A stretch of 64,000 nt of DNA from Rhyacophila brunnea (GCA_022495005.1 JAGYXB010000509.1:1550001-1614000), one strand, 5' to 3'; counted from the stretch's first letter, positions 23,967-34,964 are shown. Translations and numbers: made by a program. The notes: generated by a model not told the origin, from the sequence alone.

Positions 23967-24231
23967 TATTTAGCCATTTATCTTGGAAATGTAATTCACG
24001 AAAAGTACATACATAAAAATGATCATTTTAAATTATCTAAGATATAGTAACATTTCGGTTTATTATGATACTAATGCATCATAATCATCGGATGTCGATC
24101 CTCTGCCAGATGTAGGCAGCTACTAGTTCCTAAAATTGCACACACCACACAGGGAACTAAAATTTCCCATTTATGTACATCAAAAGTTAATGTATTACAC
24201 TAAATTATTTACTATCATTAATCTAAATTTA

Positions 24232-24700
24232 AATAATTGCAAGATAAAAAGAACTTTTTATATACAACGTTTTTAAATTTTCTGTTGAATTATTATGCTC
24301 AATATGCTCAAACTTGTACTTGATTTGAAGTCAATAAAAAACAAACAAACAAATATAGAATACTGAAATGTCATTTTGACATTTCATTTTGATTTCCGTA
24401 GTAACGCACGTATATATTAATAATTTAGTTGCTAGGACCACCCCTTAGTAACCAATAAAAGTCTTACTTTTTACGGATTTTTCTGAAATAACTTTCCATA
24501 CAAAACAGAATTAACTGAAAATGAATTCAAGTCTGCTTAAAGATGGCTAAAAGTATTAAAAGAATGCATTGGCATCGTGTTCTGATATATTCTAAATGTC
24601 TAGCTAGTTAGGAAGTTAGTTAAAAATCTATTGAAAGATTTGTACTGGACAAAAAACCACCGGACAAACAAGAATACGAGCTAATAAAAACGTTGTAAAA
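24232..24700 (+). repeat. Family X repeat, copy B
   Basis: This copy has the full layout: aataattgcaagataaaaag start, ACAACGTTTTT, 'tatgctcaatatgctcaaac' variant, hairpin 'gttgctaggaccaccccttagtaacc', and AAAAACGTTGTAAAA end. It is nearest to copy A. Confidence 0.85.
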
Positions 24701-24756
24701 TGGCAAAAGCACATATTTTGATTTTTTTTTAATTTACTTAACTACTTACATATTTT

Positions 24757-24893
24757 CTTCTGTCTTTATTTTGTATTGCGGTGGTTTTTATTACGTATTT
24801 TTAAGTGATTTATTTAGAAATGAATTTGATCTTATTATTATGCGGCTATCTATTTACCGTTACAATAACTCACGATGAACTATGATACGGCCA
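24757..24893 (+). repeat. Dispersed repeat R2, copy 1
   Basis: It matches 48253-48385 in the same orientation, for example 'gtggtttttattacg.at', 'gaatttgatct.attattat.cgg' and 'ctcacg.tga...tgatacg'. No ORF, TIR or tRNA box was found. Confidence 0.5.
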
Positions 24894-24899
24894 ACTGCA

Positions 24900-25440
24900 T
24901 ATGTACAAATTTCCGAACACGCTTAAAATCATCGTAGTTATTGACATGGTAAACTGATATAAACAACTAAATCACTGAATAATTATAGTTTTCAAGAGTG
25001 TTTAACAGAAGTTGAGATGAAACGTGATAATTACGTTAAACTACGTACGCAAATAAGGTTTATAAACGATATTGAAATGTCAGAATCGAAGAAATATTAC
25101 ATAAAAAGCCATCCGGGAAAAAAGAATGACGGCTTATTAAAGTCGCACCCGCGGCTGACATCTTGATTGCCGCCTGCAGTGATTTTATCACCAGCCTCTC
25201 ACAATTCGGTCATGTTATCTTTTCTTCAGAAATCGGCGATACCCTTTACGTATTAAATTAATAAGTAACATATTATTTAGTAAGTACATCCTGTGGAAAG
25301 ATTTTAGTTCATTTTTATTTGCATTTCTGCTTTCAATGTTCGTCAAAAATATATAGGCGACAATGTATTCAAAGATGTGTTAATATGATTACGATAATAC
25401 TTACGTCATTAATTATATTGTTGTTGTTTGTATCAAATAT
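24900..25440. other. Non-coding stretch
   Basis: No gene recognised; it lies between repeat R2 and the hAT element. Confidence 0.35.
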
Positions 25441-25450
25441 ACATTTAGGG

Positions 25451-26389
25451 CAGTGGAGGGCAAACTGCGGCCCGCCGGGAATTTTTTTGCGGCCCGCTAT
25501 CATTAATTGTACTTCTGATTACGAATAACTTTTTTATAATTTTTTAAAAAATATTGACAAAAGATTAAAATTTGAAGAATTTGTTGTTTCGTAATTGTAT
25601 TATCTCAGTACGTCTTCCTTACGTCTCGTCTCACACTATGTAAACACTATTTTCTACGTTGAACATCGTGACACATTTAAATACTTTTTACTCCGAGTTG
25701 CAAGGAAAAAAAATATATGCCCATGATGTGGTAAAAATTTTGAATGGATTTAAATTAAAACTCAAGTTATTCCTTCGACAAATATCGAATAACAACGTGG
25801 ACCACTTTCCAACTTTGAAGTTGCTGAATACACCAGAATATAAATTTGAAGAGTATGGTAAAATTATTAAAGCTCTGAATGACGATTTTTCACAAAGATT
25901 TGGTGACTTCCGAAAAATTAAGACAAGTTTAGCAATAGTACGCGATCCATTTTCAATAGATATTGATAGTGTACCGACAGAGCTACAACTTGAGATTATT
26001 GATCTGCAGTGTGACACTGATTTAAGAGAATTGCATCGTCGTGAAGAAATCTCCAAATTTTACAATGCCCTTAATTCAGATAAATTCGACCAACTTAAAG
26101 ATTTATTTTTGGATAAACCTATATATGTGAACAAACATTTTCGATCATGAACCTCAAGCAAAATTCTTTACGATCAAATATCTCCGATGCCCAATTACAA
26201 GCAGTTTTGAGAATATCAACTACAAAATTAACACCTGAATTTATAAAAATGTACAACAGTTTCATTCTTCTCATTATTTTTCGTGGTAATAAATAGTGTA
26301 TATCTAAAAATGGTATTTTACTTGCGGCCCGCCGCTCATATTGAATTCTTGAATTTGGCCCTCCACCCAAAAAGTTTGCCCCCCCCCTG
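25451..26389 (+). mobile_element. hAT element with internal deletion
   Basis: It starts CAGTGGAGGGCAAACTGCGG and ends with the inverse of CAGGGGGGGGGCAAACTTT. The sub-terminal gcggcccgc is also inverted. The 8-bp duplication ATTTAGGG flanks both sides exactly (25443-25450 and 26390-26397). At 939 bp it is far shorter than an autonomous hAT (about 2.5-4 kb), and it still holds part of the transposase. GGCCCGC-type termini are typical of the hAT families behind many 'general transcription factor II-I repeat'-like or ZBED-like gene models. Confidence 0.93.
25659..26297 (+). pseudogene. hAT transposase fragment (GTF2I-repeat/ZBED-like)
   Basis: A 163-codon open frame (25659-26150) starts in an LNTFYSELQGK segment. 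It carries FRKIKTSLAIV and VPTELQLEIIDLQCD, a hallmark motif of hAT transposases annotated as ZBED5/GTF2IRD2-like. After its stop, an overlapping frame from 26149 continues with SLRSNISDAQLQAVLRIST and TKLTPEFIKM, the next part of the same domain, so one frameshift has occurred. The BED zinc finger, the DDE residues and the C-terminal dimerisation block are missing. There is no ATG at the front, so it is a relic. Confidence 0.8.
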
Positions 26390-26399
26390 ATTTAGGGGT

Positions 26400-26884
26400 A
26401 TCTAGGCATGGATTTTAATGAAGATTTCTCCCCCTCCAATAATTAAATCCTTACCATTAGGAATGGTCGAGAGATAAGTTAATATAAATAACCTTGTTAA
26501 ATAGACACCTAGATATATTATGTTTCATGATTTGAAGCTCACGCGGCGATAGTCACTTAAGTCACTTAGTTAAGAAAAATAAAAATTCATTGAAAAGCTT
26601 TTGAACGTTAAATTATATATGTATGTTTAAAAAAACATCGTATGTTTTAGTAATTTATATTAAAAAGTGTGTAGGTCTCTGTTTAGGCAGGTAGTCTTTA
26701 CTAAATTTACAAAACAAATACGTTATCAGTGAATAAAATATGTATTACTACTTCATCATTATAATGGAAAAACGAACCACATAATTTAAATTATGTTATA
26801 CTGTTATGTAGTGTTTTTGGAATGGTCATACTTTGCAGAATACCACCAAATTCCGATGTTAAAGGATTGAAATATACATTTAGA
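26400..26884. other. Non-coding AT-rich stretch
   Basis: No gene or repeat recognised. Confidence 0.35.
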
Positions 26885-27260
26885 ATAATCTTGAGTCATC
26901 ATCATCATCAGCCTGAATCTATCCACTGCTGGATGAAGGTCTCTTCAAGCTGCTTCCACTTCTCTCGGTCATGTGCATTGCGTTGCAACGTACCTCCACA
27001 GAACTTTATCATTTCATCGATCGAGCGGCCTCTAGGTCTACCTTGCGGACGTTTTGTACTTTTCGGATACTACTGGATGACTAGATTTGTCCAACGATTG
27101 TCTCTTCTTCGAGTTATGTGTCCAGCTCATCTCCATTTAAGGCTTTTAATAAACTCTGTTACATCGCAAACCATTGCCTGCTTCCTTATCCACTAATTCC
27201 TCTTTTTGTCCTTTTGCGTTATGCCCAGCATGCACCTCTCCATACCACGTTGTGCAGTAT
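26885..27260 (-). pseudogene. RTE-like LINE reverse transcriptase tail
   Basis: On the minus strand the pieces read in order RRRDNRWT, then KRPQGRPRGRSIDEM, then AHDREKWKQLEETFIQQW followed by a stop. This is the C-terminal end of RTE/BovB-like LINEs. A (CAT)n-rich 3' tail follows at 26897-26911. The first blocks need frame changes and contain stops. The upstream endonuclease and palm are absent, as in normal 5' truncation. Confidence 0.8.
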
Positions 27261-28435
27261 GAACCATATTATGTAACACAAAGAATTTAATTTATAAGAA
27301 AATACATTATTATAATAAGACAAAAGGTTAAAGATTGCTACTAAAATATTAACGGGTATGAAACCGTTGAATGAAAATCGAAGTGAAACAAAAATTAAGT
27401 TAGAAGAAACGAGAATAGCGCATTCCGTTTTTTTGTCACACTCGCAATATCAGTCATAAGTAATGGCTAACGTTTGCATCAAAAGTTGCGGACCAATGAC
27501 TTACCAGTAATTGTTTACTACAGTTGGAATGAAGTGGATTACGATCGATAAAGTATTTTCTAGATTTATAATCAATAATGACTTACGTATCATATTTTTG
27601 TCATCAAAATTGGTAGCAAATGGATTCTTCATAATAGTAGTTAATTATTTTTTTTAGCATGTATTAGTATAATTATTCTTACGCTATCAGATATATAGAT
27701 ATATCATTAAGTAGCCATGACATTGCAACAAGTGAATTACCAATGCTGAAATCAAGTATCTACACACAATATTTATTCACCTGTCACTAAAATTGAAATA
27801 TAAATGTTTACTTTCTACTAGCCAAAAATTATATGATATCATGTTTTTTTCTGTCTTCGATTGCAAACTTTACTGTGGTAGAAATTTTCTACAATATCAT
27901 AGAGCGGTGTAACGTTTTACTTAAATAAATTTTTAGTACTTACATCTATAAATACAATTGTAATATAATATAAAATGCAGATGAACTGTGTAAGAATCTG
28001 TTGTTTACGAATGTACCACTTTTAATAGTGGTTACGTTATACTACCTTCGCAGGTTGCTGAATCATAATTATGAATCACTTAACAATGCCACTACTTGTA
28101 TCGGCTTGTCTGCATCGATATATTTTATCTTATGCATGAACCCTTTCCAGGAAAGCCTTATTGCTTCCTTTCATTCGCGAGACCTGTTTTGATTTTGATT
28201 CAGAATGGATTCGTCTTTGTCTACGAGCATACGTATGAATAATTAGAAATATTTTATACGTACCTAATTATATCCAATAAGATACAGAGAAGAGAAATGG
28301 TTATGTTATTACTCTGTATAAAATAATCATCGTGTTGAGACAGAATTTTACAAAGAAAACTCTAAGAAAATTAAAAAAATAAGCAAATAGGTAAGTTAGA
28401 ATTGTCTTAAGTTAGTTTAACATTTTATTAAGCTA
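27261..28435. other. Non-coding AT-rich stretch
   Basis: No gene recognised. The 63-codon ORF at 28001 has no motif. Confidence 0.35.
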
Positions 28436-28603
28436 CAGCGCATGTACACGTGCATAGATTTACTGGCACCAATAGTGTGTATTTTAAACTATTGCGATAA
28501 TAACTGTTTACACTTAAAAATGCTGACGGTCTCTCCAATCCCATTGTTCAAGCATAAGCGAGACGCATTTTTGTCATTATATGGTGCTGTTTGACAGGTT
28601 TGG
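28436..28603 (+). repeat. Dispersed repeat R1, copy 2
   Basis: Counterpart of 438-612. It shares 'ataactgtttacac', 'atgctgacggtctctcc', 'agcgagacgc' and 'gacaggt'. Class unknown. Confidence 0.55.
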
Positions 28604-29099
28604 ACATGTTCATCAAGATGATTAGTGATTATTCCAGCACACTGTATCCATATTTTGGACCAAATATATATTCATAATAAAACAAGTAAGGGTGGTCTAT
28701 GAACGTGGTCCAGAAGCGAAGCGTATTGGGTATGTAGATGCCAATAATATCCACAAAATAGCTTTTACGTAACCATAAAAATGGGTGTACATATTGAATA
28801 TTAAAAAAATGTAGTTTACTATAGAAGAAAATAATATTTTGAAAATGCCGCTTATTTACGATGAACCATGAGCAGGACAATCTTAGTTAAGATATTGGTA
28901 GGTATCTACCTAGATTCTGGCAAATACTACGATGGAGATAACGATTGAATGAATACCAGACAGTAAAGCATTGTGTCTACGACAGCTGAAGCGATCTAGA
29001 AGTAAACCACGAAATATTTAGATTGATAAAAAAACATTGGGACGGACTGAAAACTGAAGAAAATTGGGGAGGGATAGTATAGGGATAGTATGGATACTG

Positions 29100-29440
29100 G
29101 CGTATACTCTGATTCGATACGAACTCGGTCTGCTGCTGAAAAATACAGAGATCGTAAGCGAATATGTTTATCTAGGATCGAGATATCTAAAAAGATGGAT
29201 GCTAGATTGATATCAAAAGGAGAATAGCAAATGCTAAATATGCTATGTGAAAGTTGCAACCAATTTGTAACAGTAAAATATTGTCAGAACGACTATAATG
29301 CGACTTCTAAAAGAGCTGTTGTCTTTCCGATTTGTTTATACCTACGACCTAGATTTGGAGGGTAAAGATAAGAGAAAGAGAGAGGCCAGACGTTTCTAAA
29401 ATATGGTGTTGTTGAGAATCTCGTGGATGGCCAAACAGAT
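29100..29440 (+). pseudogene. LINE reverse transcriptase fragment
   Basis: Translating across several frames gives EYVYLGSR-like, IKRRIANAKYAM, KLQPICNSK, KSCCLSDLFI and finally NMVLLRISWMAKQ. The order matches the thumb region of insect LINE reverse transcriptases ('eYvYLGs ... eikrRIa.ak.a ... k.vvfPill ... wcyRrmLrIsW'). Stops and frameshifts interrupt every block, so it is an old fossil. Confidence 0.65.
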
Positions 29441-29523
29441 TAACAACTTCATAATCAGCAAACTCCAGATTTAAAACAGACTCTCGTCGGTTTGCGTTTG
29501 TCTGATTATTTAGTAGTTTCGTC

Positions 29524-29727
29524 GGTACTCTTCGGTTATGAGGAATACAGCGGAAAACACATTTTGAAAATACCCGATATACTGGATTATTTGTTAGTTT
29601 GGTTTAGTTTAGGTTAGGTTAAGTTAGGTTAGGTTAGTTTTGGTTAGGTTAACCTAACAAATAATCCAGTATATCGGCTATTTTAAAAATGTGTTTTCCG
29701 CTGTATTCCTCATAACCGAACAGTACC
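29524..29727. mobile_element. Palindromic MITE with telomere-like core, copy 1
   Basis: Near-perfect inverted arms of about 70 bp start GGTACTNTTCGGTTATGAGG and include GGATTATTTGTTAG. They flank a core of degenerate TTAGG units (29595-29650). The family also occurs at 48574-48797, with the core in the opposite sense. No 8-bp duplication is visible at this copy. Confidence 0.85.
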
Positions 29728-29822
29728 AAGGATTTACATCGTCGAAAGCCCTGAGTGTTAATGAATGCCCAGTGGGACGAAGAAAAACCGTGTTAAATGC
29801 TCAAATCATCTAGGTTAGCAGT

Positions 29823-29851
29823 CGCAGACCACCAATTATTGGTGGTCTGCG
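29823..29851. other. Perfect 14-bp inverted repeat
   Basis: CGCAGACCACCAAT is followed by one base and then its exact reverse complement, giving a 29-bp near-cruciform. It lies just left of the hAT transposase tail. 'tggtccgcag' and 'tggtggtccctg' strings also occur at 30900-31025, so these may be terminal or sub-terminal parts of an old hAT element. Confidence 0.6.
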
Positions 29852-30026
29852 AAAAAAAATCGCTGGTCCGGAGAGAAATGTGGATATTATTTGCATTTTT
29901 TAATCCACAGCAAACTAACCCGGAAAAATAAGTGACTTGCACGAATGAACAAGGCACAAGATCCGTGAAATCATTTCAATCTCGCAAGACGTGTAGCTAT
30001 CTGCAGTGTACATAATATTTTGTCTT

Positions 30027-30203
30027 AGTAAAAAAAAGGTGATGAAAATTCTGATTCAATTTTCCACAACTCATTTATGTGAAATGACGTTTTCATCTGT
30101 CAAATCAATCAAATCACGGTACCGATCTCGGCTTGAAATAAAAGCAGTTCTCCGTCTTGCAGTAACATCATTGGAGCCAAATATCCACAATCTTATTACA
30201 AGC
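30027..30203 (+). pseudogene. hAT transposase C-terminal dimerisation fragment
   Basis: The frame reads IQFSTTHLCEMTFSSVKSIK, then SRYRSRLEIKAVLRLAV and SLEPNIHNLI before a stop. It matches the hAT C-terminal dimerisation region ('FpttylCE..FS.l..iKskyRsrL......LrlalS.i.P.i..L') of ZBED5/FAM200-like transposases. The codons just upstream are broken. It may belong to the same class of hAT as 25451-26389, supplying the part missing there, but it is a separate locus. Confidence 0.8.
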
Positions 30204-30374
30204 TAGCCGGAACATTCATCACACTAGAAATGTATAATGCTAAAAGCTTAATATGTAACTAAACCATCTTTTAATTGTTTTGTTTTATTAATAAAGCTTT
30301 TATAATTTGGTTACAATTAATAGTTTTATTTTATTATCTAGGTGCAGTGCATTCTATGTGTTCTTTGATCACTT

Positions 30375-30862
30375 TTTTATAACGTTTTTATTAGCTCGTA
30401 TTCTTATTTGTCCGGTGGTTGTTTGTCCAGTACAAATCTTGCAATCGATTTTTAACGAACTTCCCGACTAGCTAGACATTTGAAACTTTTAGAATATATC
30501 AGAACACGATGCCAATGCATTTTTTAAATACTTTTAGCTATCTTTAAGTAGAATTGAATTCATTTTCAGTTAATTTTGTTTTGTATGGAAAGTTATTTCA
30601 AACAAATCTGTAAAAGGTAAAAGACTATTATTATTGGTTGCTAAGCGCGTGGTCCTAGCAACTACATTATTAATATATACGTGCGTTACTATGGAAATCA
30701 AAATGAAATGTGAAAATGACATTTCAGTATTCTATATTTGTTTGTTTATTTTTTATTTACTTCATACTATCAAGTACAAATTTGAGCATATTGAGCATAA
30801 TAATTCAGCAGAAAATTAAAAAAATGTTGTCTATAAAAAGTTCTTTTTATCTTGTAATTATT
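30375..30862 (-). repeat. Family X repeat, copy C
   Basis: Antisense copy. It ends (left) ttttataacgtttttattag and starts (right) at 'cttgtaattatt'. The 'gttgctaagcgcgtggtcctagcaac' hairpin and the 'gagcatattgagcata' variant are present. It is inserted between the hAT transposase tail and further hAT-like sequence at 30900-31025. Confidence 0.85.
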
Positions 30863-31059
30863 CTAAATATATTTAACACGTCTTTAAGAAATCTTATTGA
30901 TGGTCCGCAGGATTTAGAATAATTATGAATTTAGTGGTCCATTAGGTCCTATTATACGTCACAATTCTCAGTCATGAGGTCCTAACGAAGAATAAGACTT
31001 AGTAAAATTGTTGGTGGTCCCTGACATTTTTTTTATGCCTTTTTACCTGGGTATGTTGA

Positions 31060-31450
31060 TTGTTAGTTCAGGTATTTATGTTGAGAGATTTACTGGTGTG
31101 TAGTGCATACTATGTACGCATATCGAAATGTTGTTTATCTCACATGCTTTCATGTAGAATACTTTGATTCGTCATTAGATACAAATGAAAAAGACATGGC
31201 AAATCGCGTGAGAAATGTGTAATAAATTGTTACGATCGCTGATGAGGCGTGGTGATCACTCATTTTCGACGCTGACACATTACGCGCCGAGATGGAACTA
31301 CAGCCTGACTACCTGGCCTCCAGTAATTGCACCTAACGACCTTGGGTGGTGCTAATGATGCTACGCAATAACTGCCCCGTCAACACTACAAAACAACCAA
31401 TATATATTCTGGCAGGAGTAACTTGCGAATCAACACGGTTCAGAATTAAT
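31060..31450. other. Non-coding, moderately GC-rich stretch
   Basis: Bases 31230-31450 are less AT-rich than average. No ORF, TIR or tRNA box was found. Confidence 0.3.
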
Positions 31451-32124
31451 CAAAGTCCACAATATCCAGGCCGCGGCAGGAAACCGTGAATTTTAATCAT
31501 AGTGCTAGTTATAGCCCCCACAAGGAAGAGGGGCTGATAGGGCTCTAGCCTGGGAGCCCGGCATGGCGAGTCAACCAAATAAGTGAGATAAACACACATC
31601 ACTAATTTGTTCTAATACTAAAAAAAGTCGCCTGCGGTGCTATTTTCCTTTAATAATGATTATATTTTAAAATATCAGATAGTGCGATGTAATTTTGAAT
31701 TGTGTCATTACTTGATAATTAACTCCATAATTAGAGTGGATGTAAGTTTTAAAAATACACTAAATCTCTTAATTTTACCGTGAACGCCATCTGGCGTTCG
31801 CTACTGTAGTGCGTCACACTGCCTTTAATCTTGGCGATAGGTAGGGGGCCGACAAAGATCCTAGCCTTGGGGCCCGCTTCAGGATGTGGGGGCCATGGTG
31901 CTAGTTATTGCTTATACTTCGAATGCAATATGGTTCACTGTTTCTAGGAAATTATTTAATACTGATAAAAATGCTAATAAGTTAATTAATGTTATCAAAA
32001 TATGCAATAGAAAGTGTCATTTATTACAAACAGTATTATCGAATTGCATTCGAAGTTAAGCAATAACTAGGACTACCATTTGAACTCGGCATTTGATGTC
32101 GCAGCTTGACTACATACGGCCTTG
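31451..32124. mobile_element. CTAGTTATTG MITE interrupted by another MITE
   Basis: The ends, caaagtccacaatatccagg and the inverse of caaggccgtatgtagtcaag, are imperfect TIRs. The inner inverted block 'agtgctagttattg' is shared with 52306-52545. Flanks GAATTAAT and AGATTAAT agree at 6/8, compatible with a decayed hAT duplication. Bases 31510-31897 are a younger insertion; outside it the element is about 280 bp. Confidence 0.65.
31510..31897 (+). mobile_element. CATGGCCCCCACA MITE, nested copy
   Basis: The left end (tatagcccccaca) has two changes from the family TIR; the right end is tgtgggggccatg. The 8-bp duplication GTGCTAGT is perfect (31502-31509 and 31898-31905). It is 388 bp long and in the same orientation as 32685-33073. 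The duplicated 8-mer is the start of the conserved TIR block of the host MITE. Confidence 0.9.
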
Positions 32125-32164
32125 AGATTAATCATATAGATTGAGAGCATACATGTTTGAAGTT

Positions 32165-32345
32165 TTCTTCTTCTTCCACCCTGTCACGATCCAGCATTGG
32201 GGCATAGGGCAAGCACAAGTATGCTCCACTTCCCTCGGTCCATCGCCAACTCTTGAGCCTCCAGCCATGTCAGACCTGCAGCACGTATGTCGCTCTTGTA
32301 GCACCGCTACAGGGTGAGAGAGAGCCGGCAACGGCGACGGAACCC
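32165..32345 (-). pseudogene. LINE reverse transcriptase tail
   Basis: One minus-strand frame reads AGLTWLEAQELAMDRGKWSI followed by LVLALCPNAG and a stop. It matches the 'glTw.eaq.lA.DR..Wr..v.alC' ending of RTE/Jockey-type LINEs. Only the last 50 or so codons remain, and a stop lies just upstream. It is a 5'-truncated relic next to the nested MITEs. Confidence 0.75.
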
Positions 32346-32684
32346 TTGAGGATATATTATAATAATATTATCAATGCGGTCACCCCAAGTTATCTTCATC
32401 CTTCCCGTGATTCTTGTCTGTTTCATTTTTAATGGACGTTCGAAGTTAAGTTTTTCTGCAAAAAGAATACGGGTTTCCAATCCAGGGGGTTTGCATGAAC
32501 CAATGAGAAGTTAAAAAAAGATCAAAAATAATCAATCAAAGTGTAAAAAAATCCATTGTTGTATTTGTAACACTCCATGGGTGGTGGCAAAAGACCTAAG
32601 AGAGCCTTCAAACATGTCAGTATCGTAGGCTTCCAAGTACCTGCACCGTCACTGATTATGATGAAAAAATTAATATCACAAATC

Positions 32685-33073
32685 CATGGCCCCCACAAGG
32701 GGGGCTGACAGGGTTCTAGCCTGGGGGCCCGGGCTCAGAAGGGGCCCTGTGTGATGAGTCGGCCAGATATGTGAAATAAACATACATCACAAATTTGTTT
32801 TAACAGTGAAAAAAGTCGCCTGCGGCGCTATTTTACTTCAATAGTATCACTATATTAAAATATACGGTTGTGTGATACAATTTTTCATTGTGTGTCAATA
32901 CTCGGCAAATCCATAATGCAAATGGACGTATTAAAAATACACTCTAATTTTACTGAATACACCATTTAGAAAACACTACTGTAAAGCATCGCACCGACTT
33001 TACCCTTAGCGATAGATAGGGGGCACGCCAAAGATCCTAGCCTGGGGGCCCGCTTCAGGATGTGGGGGCCATG
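32685..33073 (+). mobile_element. CATGGCCCCCACA MITE, best copy
   Basis: Perfect 13-bp TIRs CATGGCCCCCACA lie at both ends. The 8-bp duplication CACAAATC is perfect (32677-32684 and 33074-33081). At 389 bp it is noncoding, with GC-rich ends and an AT-rich centre. Another conserved pair is 'agcctgggggcccg' near each end. Duplication length implies a hAT-type transposase, although the CATGG terminus differs from the usual CAG. Confidence 0.93.
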
Positions 33074-33084
33074 CACAAATCATT

Positions 33085-34040
33085 TTCAATCAGTATTTTG
33101 ATGTTTGAATAACCGACTGTCAAATATGGACCTTCTTCCGACGGAATTTTATATTACTATTTGACTCGTTGAGTCAAGCCGCTCTGGAGAATTCATTATT
33201 AGAGTTTAATTAACAATTGAGTCCAGTAGGTACTTTTATTTATAAATTCTGCGATGTATTTTTGTATTCATTGGGCTCAATTCAAGCTTTTCACCAGTTA
33301 GAGCTGGTCTATTTTTTCTCCTACCCTTTTAACAGTCATCGATGTTGCGTGTAATTGTTTGCGGCGGTAAATTTACTGTCCATGTACGTGCTACCATAGA
33401 TTGCGTTTAATTCAATTCTTATTAATATCTCCTCGGGGCGGTAGTGGAAAATTTACTTCATTTCTCCGTGTTATCCTTATATATCTTAATCAGTGATGAG
33501 TGGGGAGAGCATTATTTTATCCCCTTTGTCTTCCTTTGAATGAGTGTTAAGTCCGATCTTTTCATCAACTCGGAGTGGGAGAGAGTAAACAACAAGTTTT
33601 AATTTTGCACTAACACTGCATTTGCATTAACACTGATATCGGTTAGATTGATTTAATTTCAAATTAAAATAAACTTAATTAAATTGTACACATTGTTATA
33701 CATATTTTGGTTGTCATCGAATTGAATAAATTTAAGCTATAGTGAAGGTCTTGGTCTACAAATCGATCTGTCAATCTCTTCTAGCAACGTGCCCGTCACC
33801 TTCCTTCCACAGAGTAAACGAAAGGTATGCGATTTCAGTATCAATTTTAGAACGTTGTTCTAAGTGACATAAATTATATTTACATAATTAAAATACGAAG
33901 ACAATAAATATTGAATATAATATTTATTTACAGTGGTAGGCTTAGAGATCTGAAGGTCCGACGCATTGATTGATTTTGAAGACCCTATGATAAAATAAAA
34001 TAAAAACCATACCTAAATTCTAGCTACCAACTTAACTAGT
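33085..34040. other. Non-coding stretch
   Basis: No gene or element recognised. It is somewhat less AT-rich than the 3' end of the window. Confidence 0.35.
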
Positions 34041-34043
34041 AAA

Positions 34044-34518
34044 AATAATTACAAGATAAAAAGAACTTTTTATATACTTACAACGTTTTTAAATTTTCTG
34101 TTGAATCATATAAACTTGACTTGACTTAAGCGATCAAAAAAAATTGTACTTGATAGAAATAATACTGAAAAGTCATTTTGACATTTTATATTGATTTCCA
34201 TAGTAGCGCACATATATACCTATTAATAATTTAGTTGCTAGGACGCCATACTCTAGCAACTAATAGTAATGGATTGGATTACGGATTTCTTCCGAAATAA
34301 CTTTTCATACAAAACAGAATTAACTGAAAATGAATTCAATTCTACTTAAAGATGGTTAAAAGTATTAAAAAAATGCATTGGCATCGTGGTCTGATATATT
34401 CTAAAAGTTTCAAATGTCTAGCTAGTCGGGAAGTTAGTTAAAAATCGATTGCAAGATTTGTACTGGACAAACAACCACCGGACAAACAAGAATACGAGCT
34501 AAGAAAAACGTGGTAAAA
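34044..34518 (+). repeat. Family X repeat, copy D
   Basis: Full-length copy of the second 5' variant ('aaacttgacttgact' then 'cgatcaaaaaa'), shared with E, F and G. It ends AAAAACGTGGTAAAA. The hairpin reads 'gttgctaggacgccatactctagcaac'. Confidence 0.85.
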
Positions 34519-34599
34519 TAACGATGTATTTCTTCCTTAGTGACAGGGTGGCATAATAATATTATTTATTTATTTTTTGTGTACAATTACGTATCTATT

Positions 34600-34772
34600 G
34601 GCGGCTCTCGTGGTCAGTGAGTAAGGCACTGGCCTTCCATCCGGGAGCTCTGGGTTTGATCCCGGTGAGGATACAATATATTTATGTGATTTTCTCAAAG
34701 CCTGGGTGTTTGTGATTGTTCAAAATTACCCTGTACGAATAAGCAAGGACATGGTTATTAATTATAAAAAAA
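34600..34772 (+). repeat. Young tRNA-derived SINE (S1)
   Basis: The tRNA-like head has ggcggctctcgtggtcagtg with an A-box-like 'tggtcagtgagtaagg' and B box GGTTTGATCCC. A unique body and a short A-rich 3' end follow. A perfect 15-bp target duplication AATTACGTATCTATT flanks it (34585-34599 and 34773-34787), the mark of LINE-driven retroposition. The intact duplication argues for a recent insertion. Confidence 0.92.
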
Positions 34773-34892
34773 AATTACGTATCTATTTGAGTGGCCATGT
34801 TATAGGTTTTTTTGACGTCAGTTCCAACGATTTTATTGTCATTTGAATATTATTTTATACGCAATATGTATGACGCATTTTTTAAACATTTC

Positions 34893-34960
34893 GTTATAAT
34901 TTAATAATTGTGTGACTGGTTAGAACCGCTTCAAGCCTCCCTATTAAATCTTATGTACAT
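34893..34960 (+). repeat. Dispersed repeat R3, copy 1
   Basis: The block 'taatttaataattgtgtgactggtt.gaac' recurs at 51591 and 63669. It is diverged and of unknown class. Confidence 0.45.
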
Positions 34961-34964
34961 TGAA

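Noticed and set aside
23639..23977. 112-codon minus-strand ORF
   Set aside because: It lies almost wholly within a noncoding hAT MITE, and the frame is not a feature of the other copies.
24080..24170. Possible antisense LINE 3' end
   Set aside because: Only a faint resemblance to LINE tails; no clear motif.
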